Shown piece by piece: positions 20,329 to 31,784 of a stretch of 64,000 nt of DNA (positions are counted from its first letter, which is position 1; every line of letters begins with the position of its first letter). The notes under the pieces are model-generated. The model saw nothing but the letters and a program-made list of their open reading frames with translations, searched no databases and was not told the DNA's origin. The stretch comes from Synaphobranchus kaupii (Eukaryota; Chordata; Actinopteri; Anguilliformes; Synaphobranchidae). Location of the stretch: positions 17,635,383 through 17,699,382 of the forward strand of contig CM056380.1 in the NCBI GenBank assembly GCA_029718625.1. The letters run 5' to 3'. Both the position numbers and the translations under genes were made by a program.

Positions 20329-23105
20329 TTAAATATTGGAGTAGAACACGTCCTCTCTCTTTCTTAACCTGTTCATAAGACATAGCACTTTTAGATAATA
20401 GCTCATTTGGCTGTTTTCCTTTACATTACCTGAAGAATGTATGTATCTTTTCAAAGTAACCATCCGAAGAGCTCCAATTTTGTAATCAGAGAGGGGGTAA
20501 CAGTCTGCCAGTTCAGTCAACTCAACCAGAGAAACATCCCTTGGAGATGGATCCAATTCAAAGGATCGGTAGTGTTCCTTGTACCATGAGCATAACTTCT
20601 TTACTATGAATGCCACACTATCTTTCACAACACACATCTGTACAATTTCTGCAAAATCTGGCAGTCCACCAACTGATCCATGCACTATTGTCATGCCGTT
20701 TTTGTAGTTTATTCCATCAACACAAACATTTTGGGCAAAATTAACCACAGCAGCATCAGGGTACTTCAGTCTGAGGCTAAGTGCAACATCCTCTTTCAGG
20801 ATATCAACAGGGACCGTTGAGACTCGCGCAACCTCCAAAGAGGTTTTTTCACAGCTTGATGAATGCATGTCATAGCCAACCATGAGCTGGTGTTTATTGG
20901 CCAGAGACTTTGCTATGTTTTTAAAGCAGTTTGTGTGCCTAGCAACTTGTTTAAAAAAACTGTGTTTGGCCTCAAATCTCATTGTCCACAATAAAACAAG
21001 TGGACCAAAGAGGCGAATCATTGCTGGATAATGTTCCAGAAAGTGATGTTTTGGTATCAGTTTGCGTTCTGGGAAAAGTTGTTGGTACCTATATCGATGC
21101 TCCGATATTTTACTCTCCAAATAGGCAATTGACTCGTTGGTATGAACAGGGCAAACAACCAGCTCCACAATATCCTTCAAGTCTAGTATGACTTGCCAGG
21201 CTGGTTCATCCTCTGGTATCAAATTTCCAACAATTAGTGTTATCAGTCGTAGTAAACACCAATTCTCGTGTGCGTTGCCACCAACGGTCATTTTACTTTG
21301 GAAAGTACGTGGTACTAAATGAGGCCGATTAGTCTTATCTCCTTCCTTATATGGAAATGTCTGAATCAGTTCATTAAGTTGATCAAAAGTGAAATACTTC
21401 TTGGCTATAAGTAATCCAAAGCATTGAGCTAACTCAACAGGCACTATGCCCTCAAAAAGATCGTGTGCAACATCAGGGGGAAAGCCTGCAGTAATCTTAA
21501 AGAAAGACTCTCAGCTAATGGGCATGCTTTTTTGACACCATAACAGGTTACCCCTTTCTCGTGTGCACTTGCTACATGTACCTGATGCAGTGCTTCGGTT
21601 CTTAGAGTAAAGTCACCATCTTTGACCTCCTTTGACTGAAATTCTGAACGCATGGAAGTCCAAAATCTACAGCAGTAATCTGCAGAGAAACTCTCCACAA
21701 AACCGGCCAATCCATGAGCTCCAAGGTTATCCGCCACTACACACTGAACCGTACCTTTAATGAATGGTCCGAGATGGTGGATGAACACCCCCCGCTGCTC
21801 TAATGTGACGAGGTCATGCAAAAGAGGCTCCAATATTTTTTGATAGCCAAAGGTCTTCACATCATCACTTTTACATAATAATGAAAGATAAATTGAAGAC
21901 AATGATGAATTACATCCTGGTGGCAAATTTCCCAAAATCCAATAAACTGCACAAAGTTTATGCTTTTTGCGTGACGTCCCTAACGGATTACAGATCTCAA
22001 AATCATCTATATACAAGCACAGAGATTCGAAGTTCATCACCTGATAGAAACTCATTATTTTGAAAACGATGACCATCTTGATAAGACGTATACTGCTCCT
22101 CATTAACTAAATTTTGCCGTGCATGACTATCAATAACTTTATTGAGTACATCCTTTTGTTTCAGTAACTGCTGTAATGATTTCAGGATGGGAATATACTG
22201 AAAAGTTCTATTTGTTTTCGAATCAAGTACGTATTCCACTGGGTCAATGACTTGGAAATGTTCCCTGTAATATTATTTACGTTTGAAAGCAGTAGCTAGT
22301 GGGCCATCCTTTGCTACAGCTTTTAACAAAGGGTTAGATGAGGACAACGCACTGGTCAGTTCTTTAATGATCAGCTGGTCTATACAGATATTGTGATTCT
22401 TAAAGGTATCTAGAATAACTTGGGTTGATATGGGCAAAGATGCAGAGCCAATCAAATACTGCAAATCAGTAAGCAGCTCGTCAATTGCTGTGCAAGGAAC
22501 ATGGAAATAGTTTTCCAGTTTTAGTAAGACAGATGCAAATTTAAACTCAATGGTCTTTGACAAATCCTGTGCTTCTGTGTCACTTTCAATATCACTATCA
22601 AAATCAGCATTACTGTTACCATCTTCAGCTGAGAATCTGACATCAACGCTATCATCAGACAAATTTTGAGTTTCACTTATCTCTATAATGCCTAATTTAA
22701 AGTCTTTCACAGAATATGAATTGTGCTTCCTATTTTTATGTGACTTAAAAGTGCCATAAACATTTGTGTGGAAAGTACAGCCCTCAAACATGCAATGTAC
22801 TGTTTCATGACTCTTTAGGTGGTTGTTGATGTGACAAAAATACTCCTGTTCTGATGCTATGCCACTGCATGGGCACAAATGACAGTTAAAGGTAGCCAAA
22901 CTCACTGATTTGTTGACATTTTGATTGGCATGTGACCTACTTAAATGACTATGAAGCACATTCCATGTTTTGAAAACGCAGGGGCAATCAGAATATGTAC
23001 ATGGATAGGGGTTTCTGCGGCCAAAATGGCCATGTGCTAACCTGTAGTGTTTTAATAATTGAGACCTTGATTCACAGCTGTCCCGCAATCTTTACACCGC
23101 CACAT
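20329..23105 (-). pseudogene. C2H2-finger / Tnp2-like transposase gene, decayed copy of the two-gene cassette
   Basis: Minus strand. The probable original start MWRCKDCG lies at 23105, eight bases after a 3' splice site (AG at 23115-23114). A one-base indel then shifts the frame to DSCESRSQLLKHYRLAHGHF. Four C2H2 fingers follow as in the intact relative at 32232-34913. The frame is broken again near 22273 (stop TAA), near 22050 (DELRIS) and near 21500 (between ACPLAES and the DLFEGIVPVEL block). The conserved blocks survive: LYIDDFEICNPLGTSRKKHK, CVVADNLGAHGLAGFVESF, PKHHFLEHYPAMIRLFGPL and WTMRFEAKHSFFKQ. The three acidic blocks resemble Tnp2/Plavaka-type (CACTA superfamily) transposases, a motif-level judgement. 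At least four frame breaks make it non-functional. Identity to the intact copy looks about 50-60%, so these are different lineages and not a recent duplication. Confidence 0.88.
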
Positions 23106-23172
23106 TCACATCTCTGTGGAAAAAAGTAAGGGGAAATTAGCCTGTTGTGTTATGAAATATTTGTACTTATAT

Positions 23173-23176
<4 letters not shown>

Positions 23177-23211
<35 letters not shown>

Positions 23212-23212
23212 T
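23177..23212. repeat. (CA)n microsatellite
   Basis: About 17 uninterrupted CA units, just upstream of the first coding exon of the transposase-like pseudogene. Confidence 0.98.
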
Positions 23213-24533
23213 ATTCCAATCGTTATTACAATTTTTTGTTCATCAGTATGCCTATTACAGTAAGGTTACACAATACATACACAATACCAGTGGTGGGAAG
23301 ATAGGTGGATGTGGAGTTTTTTGCTTTTGTTTTTGTCTTTGATCAGTTTGAAAACTGAAACTGAAAACCCCTTTGCATTATGAGTGAGTAGCTAATCCCC
23401 CGTCGTCGTAAATAAATGGCAAATAAACGCCAATTACATAGGCTACATGTTGCAAATAACATGTCATATTTAACAGTATATATATAATAACCATAACATA
23501 CGCCGCCTAATGTATTTAAATACGTTTAAAAAAGAACGTACGAAAGCTCGTGTGTATTCACACAAGTACAGCAACGTATTTCAGCCCTAAGTGTGAGGGG
23601 TGGTCGCTGCGGAAATGTCGACTGTACGGGACTTTGGCAAAATATAACAAGATAAACTCTTCAGGGTTCATCACAAAACAGCTGTAGCTGAATATACTGG
23701 TAAGTACTTGGTTTCTTAAACATATTTATACGAGATTTTGGAGAAAAAAATTAGGTGTCTTCTAAACCGAAAGTGCATCTGGTACTGTATATATAGTAGG
23801 CTACAGTAAGCAAGAGGAAACTGCGATTGCTCAATTGTACAACGTTTTAAAAAAATATTATTGTTTCTATACGTGAACATGATTTGTTTTAGCCTGTATA
23901 AACGGTGTATTTTATGCATTTTACAGTCTGTGACTGTAGCCAGAGGAGGGTCGTAAGTGCTTTGGGCTATTAATAACGCCCTCCTAATTTATTGCACTGC
24001 AGTGTAACTGGAGAAGCTGAGGTTTTCGCAAGAGGCTACCCTTTTAAAAAATACTGCGTCAAGATTTACGGGGTTTTCTTAAAGCTGTAGTGTATATTTT
24101 CAGATGAACATGAATACTGTAATTGAGTTGCATGCGTCTCAACCACTAGGGGTGAAGTTAAATGGTTGGTATAAAAGTGAACTTAAAAGCATTCTTATTC
24201 AGAAGAAACAGCTAAATCACACATTTTTAATCAACCAGCTAACTGCTATGTAACATAGCTAACGTTAATTTGCAAGCATTCTAACTTACCGTTACCTAGG
24301 TCAAAAACAGACCGCCGTTATCCCTTCATTCTAGAATATAGGCTACACACATTATCCTCACGGTAAAAACACAAAGTGATAACTAATCATATTATGTAGT
24401 AGAATATTTGAATATGTGCACGCTAACGTTAGTGAAATGACGTATTGACTAGCAAGCTAATGTTAGCTTGCTAGTCGGATAACGTTACATTATTTCACTA
24501 GCGCCGGGCACAGATTCAAATATTCCACTGCAT
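23213..24533. other. AT-rich intergenic sequence
   Basis: No gene recognised. If locus 1 has a 5' leader exon it should lie here or further up on the minus strand, but I cannot identify it. TTAGCTTGCTAG/CTAGCAAGCTAA words near 24450-24475 form a short inverted repeat. Confidence 0.5.
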
Positions 24534-24764
24534 AATTATTATTATTATTATTATTACATTAGCATTTAGCAGACGCTCTTATCCAGAGCGACTTACACAA
24601 CTTCTTATTACATTTATCCATTTATACAGCTGGATATATACTGAAGCAATTCAGGTTAAGTACCTTGCTCAAGGGTACAACGGCAGTGTCCTACCTGGGA
24701 ATTGAACCTGCAACCTTTCGGTTACAAGGCCAGTTCCTTAACCATTATACTACACTGCCGCCCT
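24534..24764 (-). mobile_element. V-SINE-like tRNA-derived SINE
   Basis: Read on the minus strand it starts GGGCGGCAGTGTAGTATAAT (A-box region) and has a B-box-like GGTTCAATTCC. It then shows ACCCTTGAGCAAGGTACTTA and the tail TCGCTCTGGATAAGAGCGTC before an AAT-rich end. This is the very common teleost SINE built from a tRNA head and a LINE-like tail. A second, more diverged copy lies at 59372-59572. Confidence 0.88.
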
Positions 24765-25232
24765 AATAATATAATAATATAATCCCCACATGCCATTTCC
24801 TAATATATATTTTGATATAAGTTTTTTCTTACCATTTATAAAAGGTCAGCAAAGGATTGAACAGGATTCCATTCCAGGTTCACGATTCCCTCGTGCAGTC
24901 ATTAGGTGGTGTGCAGTAATGTGGGCAGATGTACGGTGTTCATAAAGGGACAAATTTCTTACTTTTACTCAACAAAGTTTCATTGTCCAAACACAAAGTT
25001 ATTGAGTAAAACCCAGCAAACACTTTATTTCATTAAAACAACACAACTGATTCAATTTCACCCGGTTACATGCATTTGTTGAGTAATTACAATGAAATGG
25101 GATTTTATAAAACCAGCAATATCGAGATTTCAGACTATTTATTAGCTTCCCAGCAATTTTACGTTTAATGTACGGCTCATCTATTGGTAGTGAAATTAAA
25201 CGACAAATGACGTCAGGTTTCTCTCTGCTATC
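24765..25232. other. Intergenic sequence, no feature recognised
   Basis: AT-rich, with no protein similarity noticed. Confidence 0.5.
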
Positions 25233-25430
25233 CTATTGCGGACCAAAGGGGTTTTGCACCGTAAAAGGTGCGCTGTTAACATTAAGTTGTGCGTTTTGTT
25301 GTGGGGGAAATTGTTGTTGTTGCTGTTGCTGTGCAGCAGGACAGTGACCAGCGAAATGTCCAGGCTGCCCACAATTATAACAGGTTTGTCCACTGTTCTG
25401 GCTGTGGGGCAGGAGCGGAATTTCCCACAC
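25233..25430 (-). pseudogene. gag-like CCHC zinc-knuckle fragment of an LTR retroelement
   Basis: The minus-strand frame carries CYNCGQPGHFAGHC, a C-x2-C-x4-H-x4-C zinc knuckle as found in Gag nucleocapsid regions of LTR retrotransposons and retroviruses. A glutamine-rich stretch follows, and the frame stops at NPFGPQ. In nucleocapsid such a knuckle binds RNA. Upstream the frame runs into the GA/CT microsatellite, and no protease or polymerase is visible downstream, so this is a short relic. A host CCHC protein exon cannot be excluded. Confidence 0.65.
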
Positions 25431-25580
25431 CTCTGCCTCTCTCTCTCTCTCTCTCTCTCCCTCTCTCTCCCTCTCTCTCTCTCTCTCTCCCTCTCTCTCT
25501 CTCTCCCCTCTCTCTCTCTCTCTCTCTCTCTCCCTCTCTCTCTCTCTCTCTCCCTCTCTCTCCCTCTCTCTCCCTCTCTT
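25431..25580. repeat. (CT)n microsatellite, interrupted
   Basis: About 150 bp of CTCTCT with CCCTCT interruptions. The long RERERE/SLSLSL frames on both strands here are artefacts of the repeat. Confidence 0.98.
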
Positions 25581-25593
25581 TAGATGCTTAAAA

Positions 25594-26499
25594 GGGCACA
25601 TTTGCTACATTTCCCTCTTTTTGTTCTAATTTTCTCAAAATTTATAATAACATTCAGATTTTTTGTTTAAAAGACACATTTCAACGTCCTTTTTACTGTA
25701 TGCGAATATTTTCTCACAAATACTTTTATTTACATAATTATGGATGAAACTGTTTGTTTATGTAGCAAATGTGCCCTACATATTGAATGGGCATAAACAT
25801 GTGGGTAATTGTGATATTATTGCACTGCACGAAGGCTAGCAGTGACTATAGAACCCCTCTAAGGTCTCTCTTTTCATCCAACAACGTTAATTTTTTCCCC
25901 ACAATATTCGCCAAAAAAATGAAGTCGACCTTATATTCTTTTCTGCGCCTTTATTTTTCTAACCAGTTTCTGTGGTCTTTGTTCATTTTTGAACGAACGG
26001 TGTCTTGCAGACGCCCACTTTTAACCATAACATTTGCTAATGTATCCTAATAGGTGTGTGTTAAGTATCCTAACATAACTTTTAAAATTTACAGAAATAT
26101 ATGATTTTTTATTTTAAACGCCATGTAGCAAATGTGCCCTATGTGGAAGAATTCACATTTCATCAAAGTAAGCACGACAGTATGATATAATTATATTGGT
26201 TTTTACTTTGTATTACGAAGTCCTGAGTGCAGATCACTGATAAATCGTTTTAAGCTATTTCATACCCACATTCTTGATTTCTCGAACCATAATAGAAATT
26301 AAGCACTTTTGTTTAACGTGTTTGCGTATTGTCTTTATCGGCATGGTACACAGTATATGTACACCTTATGGAATGCAATATTTTCGGAAATTGGAATGGC
26401 TTATCCCCTTATGCCTTGAAGTAGTTTTTAAAAGTTCTAAGATTTGTACTGAATTGTACTTTAACAAAATATAAAAAATATAGGGCATATTTGCTACAT
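25594..26499. repeat. Four copies of a 17-bp motif in A-B-B-A orientation
   Basis: GGGCACATTTGCTACAT occurs at 25594-25610. Its exact reverse complement occurs at 25760-25776 and 26123-26139, and a one-mismatch forward copy lies at 26483-26499. The outermost copies could be TIR-like ends of a 906-bp non-autonomous element, with the inner copies from nesting. No transposase or clear target duplication is seen. Confidence 0.6.
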
Positions 26500-27823
26500 T
26501 GACTAGGGTTAGGGTTGAGAAAATAGATGGGTGTACGAAGTTATAACGTTTGTAATTTCTTAACTCGTTGATTGATAGGATGTGTGCACTTGGATTTTTA
26601 ACGCTCTGGTTATTTAATGAGCGTAGATGAGGTTTTTGAAAAATGCGCTTAGACTATTGGCTTAAGCACCTACTGAGTCAGTTTAGCCAATAGAACAGTT
26701 CCAGTAGCCTAGTCTATTCTACCAATTAGCCTCAACGTGACGAATCACTTATCAGTCAGTAAAATGTCCAGCTAAAGTTTCACTGGGCACATAAAAAGCA
26801 AAATTCAACAGAGTGAGTGGCACCATATGGTTGCATCATCCGGATAAAGTTAACTGATGAATTAGCCTATTTTGCCACATTTATAATAAATCGGCGCTCA
26901 CAAAGGAGAATATGCTAGCCTATAGCTACTAAGAAACGCTCCTGCTACGGCAACATCGACCGCTTCGTCGGCGCCCAATTCAGCATGAATGTAAGCCTAC
27001 TGTTGTCGATGACTATTTAATTGCATAGTATGTATACGCCTAGGCTCATAACAGACATCCAGCGGTCATTGAGCGTCGAGCAGTGTTTTGGGCCTGAAAT
27101 GCAAGGGCAATACAATGTTTTAATGCAGTTTATTCAATGTGTTGACAGACAGACATTGTAGCTATAGCCTAGGCTACTAGCTAGACCATACCGTTTGTTT
27201 TGTGATCTCTTTCGATTGCCTTCGCTTGCTATCATCTGATTTTAAATGTCACTTAAAAATGGCCAACTATCTGAGTTTTTCCAACTTTTTTTCCTTTAAC
27301 GTCTTTGTAAGACGCTGCCATAATGCAAATTAAAATGTTAATTCCATTTTCTTCTTGTGACCCACATTTTGTGCCAATATTCAAATGCTGAAGGCTACTC
27401 AGACAGTGCGTTTCTTTAGCTACACTGTAAACCCGAATGTTCAAAGTAATTAAATAAATTAAGTAGTGTATACTCAATTGTTTAAAAAAGTTCTGCTCAC
27501 TTAAATAGGTTGAGTTTGTGTAACATATTCTTCCTTTTTGAGTAAATTAAACTCATAATTTTTGATTGACTGCAAACTGTGCATGATTGCACAGAATTGT
27601 GAAATGCAATCTCATGACAACTGGCCATTTTGTCCAACAGTCACAGTCAGTATCCACAGTGAGTATGCTACATGCAATATTAATTACCAAATAAGTTATT
27701 TAGCCTACATTACACAAATTATAATTTGTGGTTATCTGTGGTTATTTAACCCTTTCCAGCCCTAAGCGAATATTGGGTCAACATTCTATTCCATTTTATT
27801 TCTTAATGTGTGTTGCAAAAATG
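26500..27823. other. AT-rich intergenic sequence
   Basis: Only one small recognisable piece is present. CACTGTAAACCCGAATGTTC at about 27424 resembles the inverted end GAACTTATTCGGGTTTACAG near 41740, suggesting two relics of one MITE family. Otherwise nothing is recognised. Confidence 0.5.
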
Positions 27824-28592
27824 TTTGTAGTGTGATCATATTACATCAGATACCTAAACTTCATATACCATTGTAAACAGGATAACTGGGGCTTTCTATT
27901 GATATAAGAAATAATAGGATTACTTGATGGCAATATCATCAATTATGGAAATACATTTACCAACTAAATTTATAAAACATTCTAAATGGCTATTTTCTAA
28001 TGAGAAACCTACTATTTTACCCATTTCATGTTCAAGATAGGGGGAAACTTAGTGTATGATATCTTCACCATTGTGCGAGTCATATAGAATAGGAATCAGA
28101 ATAGATTTATCTTCTACTGCTCAAAAGTTATAACCACTTCAGTGATGGGTAAGAAAAGGCTAAAATAAACGCTTTAGAATGTTAGGTTCATTGAAAATAT
28201 GACGTGTAAGCAAAACTGTTTGTGGTGTGATCATATCATGTTACACCCCTGAAGATAATATACCATTTTAAACAGGATAACTGGAGCTTTCCATTTATAT
28301 ACAATAATATGCTTACTTTAACACAATATCATCAATTATTAAAACAAATCACAAAATAAATAATAATAAAAAAACTTTCTAAATGGCTATTCTCCATGAG
28401 AAACCTAGGTTTTTAAACATTTCATGTTCAAGATCGAGGGAGACAAACTGTGTGGTATCTTCAGTTTTGTAAGTGATATAGAGTAGAAATCAGAACAGAT
28501 TTATCATTTACTGCTCAAAAGTTATAACATCTTAGTGATGTACGGGAAAAGGCAAAAAAATTTTTTTTCCGTAGAATGTTAGCTTCATTGAC
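27824..28592. repeat. Diverged tandem duplication, period about 390 bp, two copies
   Basis: The order of matching words is the same in both halves: TGTGATCATAT, TAAACAGGATAACTGG, CAATATCATCAATTAT, TCTAAATGGCTATT, CATTTCATGTTCAAGAT and TACTGCTCAAAAGTTATAAC. The copies are at 27824-28193 and 28214-28592. Divergence is substantial, so the duplication is old. No coding function is seen. It may be the internal part of a DNA transposon. Confidence 0.8.
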
Positions 28593-28711
28593 ATTTCACA
28601 TTACCACTTATCCATACTCCTAATGGGTCACTGTTGAGAATCTGTTGATATAATGCTAAATTGAAAGACACATACACTGAAATACACAATTTATGTGTTC
28701 AATGAAACACA

Positions 28712-30260
28712 CACTTTATTTAAAAAAAAAAGTATAACATAGTGAATGGATGAACTAAGTAAATGGATAACATTGTAAAACAAATAAAAACAAGATACAA
28801 CCCATGGCAAATATCAGTTTAGATACCCGTAAAATTAATGCATTGGATTTATTTACAGTAAAATCATTAATGTATTAGTACAGATACAGCAGACAAATCT
28901 ATGGTCAAGCATAAATACCTTCAATATATTCAAAAATCAAGAAGATAACAGTAAGTGCATGCATGCCCTGATGGTCCTCTGTGTCGTGCTCTGCAGTGAC
29001 CCTCAGCACCTTCCTTCTCTTCAGGGACTGTATCAGATGGCTAAATGTCCATCCTTTGCTGCAATACATAAATATGTAATCATTTACCATTTTATTAATC
29101 CATAACATATCATATAAAACCATTTCTGAGTAATTAAAGGGCTTGCAATAACATCATCTTACAGCAAACGCTTTATGCTTATGTCAGGAATAGATAAAAA
29201 TAGCTATTCTGGACACAAGCATAATGTCCATCCATAGCTGTAATAGATACATATATTATCAGTTGCCATTTCATTAATCCATAACATATAAAACCATTTC
29301 TGAGTCATTAAAGGGGTGTATAATGAGAATGACATTTTACAGAAAACACTTTATGCTCCAGAATAACGTTAGATAAAAAGCACAACAATAACACAATGTT
29401 AGACTACTTAACACAATGTTAGACTACTTAGCATAATGTCCATTCATATAAGATATTGTTTTGAATGAACATACCTAAATCATCAGTGACATTGGCTCAA
29501 CTGAATGATGTCTTTTTGTCATATTTGTCTAAACAGGCTAATCTTGCTCAAGTCAAAAACGTGAGTCAGAAAATAAAACGTGAAGCTGACGTTATGTTAG
29601 GAAATGTTTGCTGTTTAGTTCTCTACTCCATTCATTTTCGACAGGACTGATCAACAACAACCTTCAAATTTATACATAACGTTATGTTAAAAAACTAGCT
29701 AGTTAGCACTTGCTATTGATAAGACTAATAGTTGAGTATAACATTTATAAAGCTAGCAAGACAGACAGCAGAGCTAACGTTTCAAATTAGGAAAACAAAA
29801 AACGCAGAAAAGAAAATGGCTGTTCGCGCGGCGAGACGATGACTGCTCACTGTTAGACTAACGTTATTTGTTTTAGCTTAAGTTAGCTATTATTTAGTTA
29901 TCAAAGTCTACACTAAGATACGGAAAATATTCACATCTAATGTTATCACTTCACTTATTCATTGTATGACAGACTTTTTCACAATTTCATCTCGAAACGA
30001 GCTGGGGGAACAACACAGTGGCATCATTTGAAGCTAGAGCCGAACGTTAGCTACCTTAGCGACTTTCAAGTGAAAATATGAGAAAGTCTGCGGTACAAAA
30101 ACATGATTTTATTCAAAATAAAATCGTTTCTGAAGTAATATATATGGTTAATTATTATCTTCAATATTTCTTACCTCAGGGGGTTTACTGGCTTTCCCTC
30201 AGTCGCAGTAAAGTCTTCAGACGACAGTCTTCCGTCCAAGGTGGTCCGCCCCGCCCGCAG
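28712..30260 (-). ncRNA. Possible divergent minus-strand spliced transcript (coding status unknown)
   Basis: On the minus strand a GC-rich stretch (30260-30175) ends at a good 5' splice site (CCCTGAG|GTAAGA). A polypyrimidine/AG acceptor (TATGTATTGCAG) at 29059-29060 opens an exon with a frame GWTFSHLIQSLKRRKVLRVT ending at 28905. An AATAAA signal (minus strand, 28720-28715) follows about 190 bp later. No ATG is seen in the first piece, so this may be a long non-coding RNA sharing the promoter at 30240-30660 or a gene with missing exons. It rests on splice-site appearance only. Confidence 0.3.
29045..29390. repeat. Local tandem duplication, period about 182 bp
   Basis: GTCCATCC..GCTG.AATA followed by TTATTAATCCATAACATAT-like sequence, AAAACCATTTCTGAGT and CTTTATGCT occurs twice, from 29045 and from 29226. 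The duplicated block includes the presumed 3' splice site of the minus-strand exon. Confidence 0.8.
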
Positions 30261-30660
30261 TGAAGCAATGGAGATTTACGAGGTTGACAAATAAATTTAG
30301 CGGTCTACAAATAAATCCCCGCCCACTAAGCTCATGAACCAATTATATGCAAGTGTAGCTTATTTTGTCATCTGTAACTAGCAGTTTTCAAAAATAAAAT
30401 CAGTGATTGGACGGCAGAGCTATTATAGGTCAAACCATCAGAACAATTGTACTGAAATTAGAACGGTCCGGCTTTTCTGATTCTGCCTCTCTAACCAATC
30501 TCGCTCTTCATGCCTGAATCTAACCAACCCAACCCCGAAGGCAACGAGTACTAGCCAATCAGGGGCAGAGTAGGGCGGGTCATCCCAGAGTCAAAATTAA
30601 GCAGACGGCGCGAACGTTAAGCAGACGGCGCGAACATTGCTTTCCATCAGACCCAGAGCT
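30240..30660. promoter_or_regulatory. Probable bidirectional CpG-rich promoter
   Basis: GC-rich in an AT-rich neighbourhood. CCAAT boxes lie at 30406-30410 (reverse), 30495-30499 and 30555-30559. GC boxes lie at 30246-30258 (minus orientation) and 30573-30578. A tandem 20-bp element AAGCAGACGGCGCGAACGTT occurs at 30599-30618 and 30619-30638. Predicted first exons lead away on both strands (30175 on minus, 30640-30706 on plus). Transcription starts are not determined. Confidence 0.5.
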
Positions 30661-30706
30661 GTACGGGAGAGGAAGCCGGGAGGAAAGAGACCGCTGCCGC
30701 TACCAG
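30640..30706 (+). other. Predicted non-coding leader exon 1 of the plus-strand cassette
   Basis: The stretch ends CGCTACCAG|GTCAGTG, a good 5' splice site, and follows the promoter-like region directly. It contains no ATG. If spliced to 32217 it would be a leader for the transposase-like gene, and if spliced to 35047 a leader for the SAMD3-like gene. This is based on splice-site appearance and position only. Confidence 0.35.
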
Positions 30707-31669
30707 GTCAGTGTTTCCAAATAAAATGTTAAGCATGCTTGATACTATTAACAACGTTATTTGACTGTCTGTCGCAATAATAGGGCTGGGTAATCCAGTC
30801 ACAAATGACCAGTTAGCAGCATTGCATTAGATGAACGAACAAGTTCGTCATGTAACGTTATCATAACGTGAATTAACGTTAACAACAGGTCAGACATAGC
30901 CATGTTCAACCAACCTTACATATTCGATGTTAAATACTGTAAGTTACTTCGCGAAGTATTCACAATAACGTTAGTTAGCTTGCATGCTAAATTGGCTTGG
31001 TGGTGCAACCAGCTAGCGTTAGCCTAACGTTAGCTAGCGAGACTAGCTAGGCAACGTCCTAAGTTTAGGGTGACCAAACGACCAAAACGGGTTTTATAAA
31101 TTCATGAAAATGTCCGGTTTTCAAGCGTAGGTTAGTATCATAGACTGTATGGTTTTTATGGACGGTAGTATGGAGACCGGGAGGTGACGTGGACCTGTTA
31201 TTTTTTCTTAAGCGCCCGCACTTTCTATTTCGCGCGCACGTTTTATAAAACGCGCCCGCGATTTATGAAATTGCACCCGGTATGTGTCTCCGTATGGTAG
31301 CGCCAGGAATGTTATTGGTTGCTATGGTAACCGGGGGACCCGGTTGTTGTATTTTACTTCCTGTATAGTTTGTTGTCGCTCCCTGTTTTCACTAAACCCA
31401 GTTACTGCTGCACTTCCACTTGTGTCTGTGATTCTCTAATATCTTCCATCTAAACTGGCGTAGAGACATGTCTCTACCAATATATTTACTGATCTCCAAC
31501 AAGCCAGCCGCGTTAACATACGATGTTAACGGTACACTAAGTGTCAGTAACAGGTTTTAACTGAGTTTACAGTTTATATACTTAAACATGCATGCATACA
31601 ACATACGTATTGTAGTAAGATTAAGATTAGTAAGATCCTATTCTCCTCTCCTCCCGCTGTCGGTGCCAG

Positions 31670-31760
31670 GCTGGAAAACAGAGACTGACGGATGAGCTGG
31701 AGAGCCTTAAAACCAAATTGCGCATACCGGTAGCTGAAGAACCGAAACGGAAGAGCTGAG
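31670..31760 (+). other. Predicted 91-bp exon with a coding-like frame
   Basis: It is flanked by GTGCCAG| and |GTAAGA. One frame reads AGKQRLTDELESLKTKLRIP and on to VAEEPKRKS then a stop, which looks like protein of helical, basic character. It could be a second leader exon or the last exon of an unrelated short product. It has no known family. Confidence 0.3.
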
Positions 31761-31784
31761 GTAAGACTGGCACTGCTGCAACAC

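Noticed and set aside
24534..24764. A functional tRNA gene on the minus strand
   Set aside because: The A- and B-box-like words are followed by a LINE-like tail and there is no intact cloverleaf; it is a SINE.
25236..25601. Frames of SLSLSL and RERERE repeats
   Set aside because: Microsatellite artefacts, except the short zinc-knuckle part reported separately.
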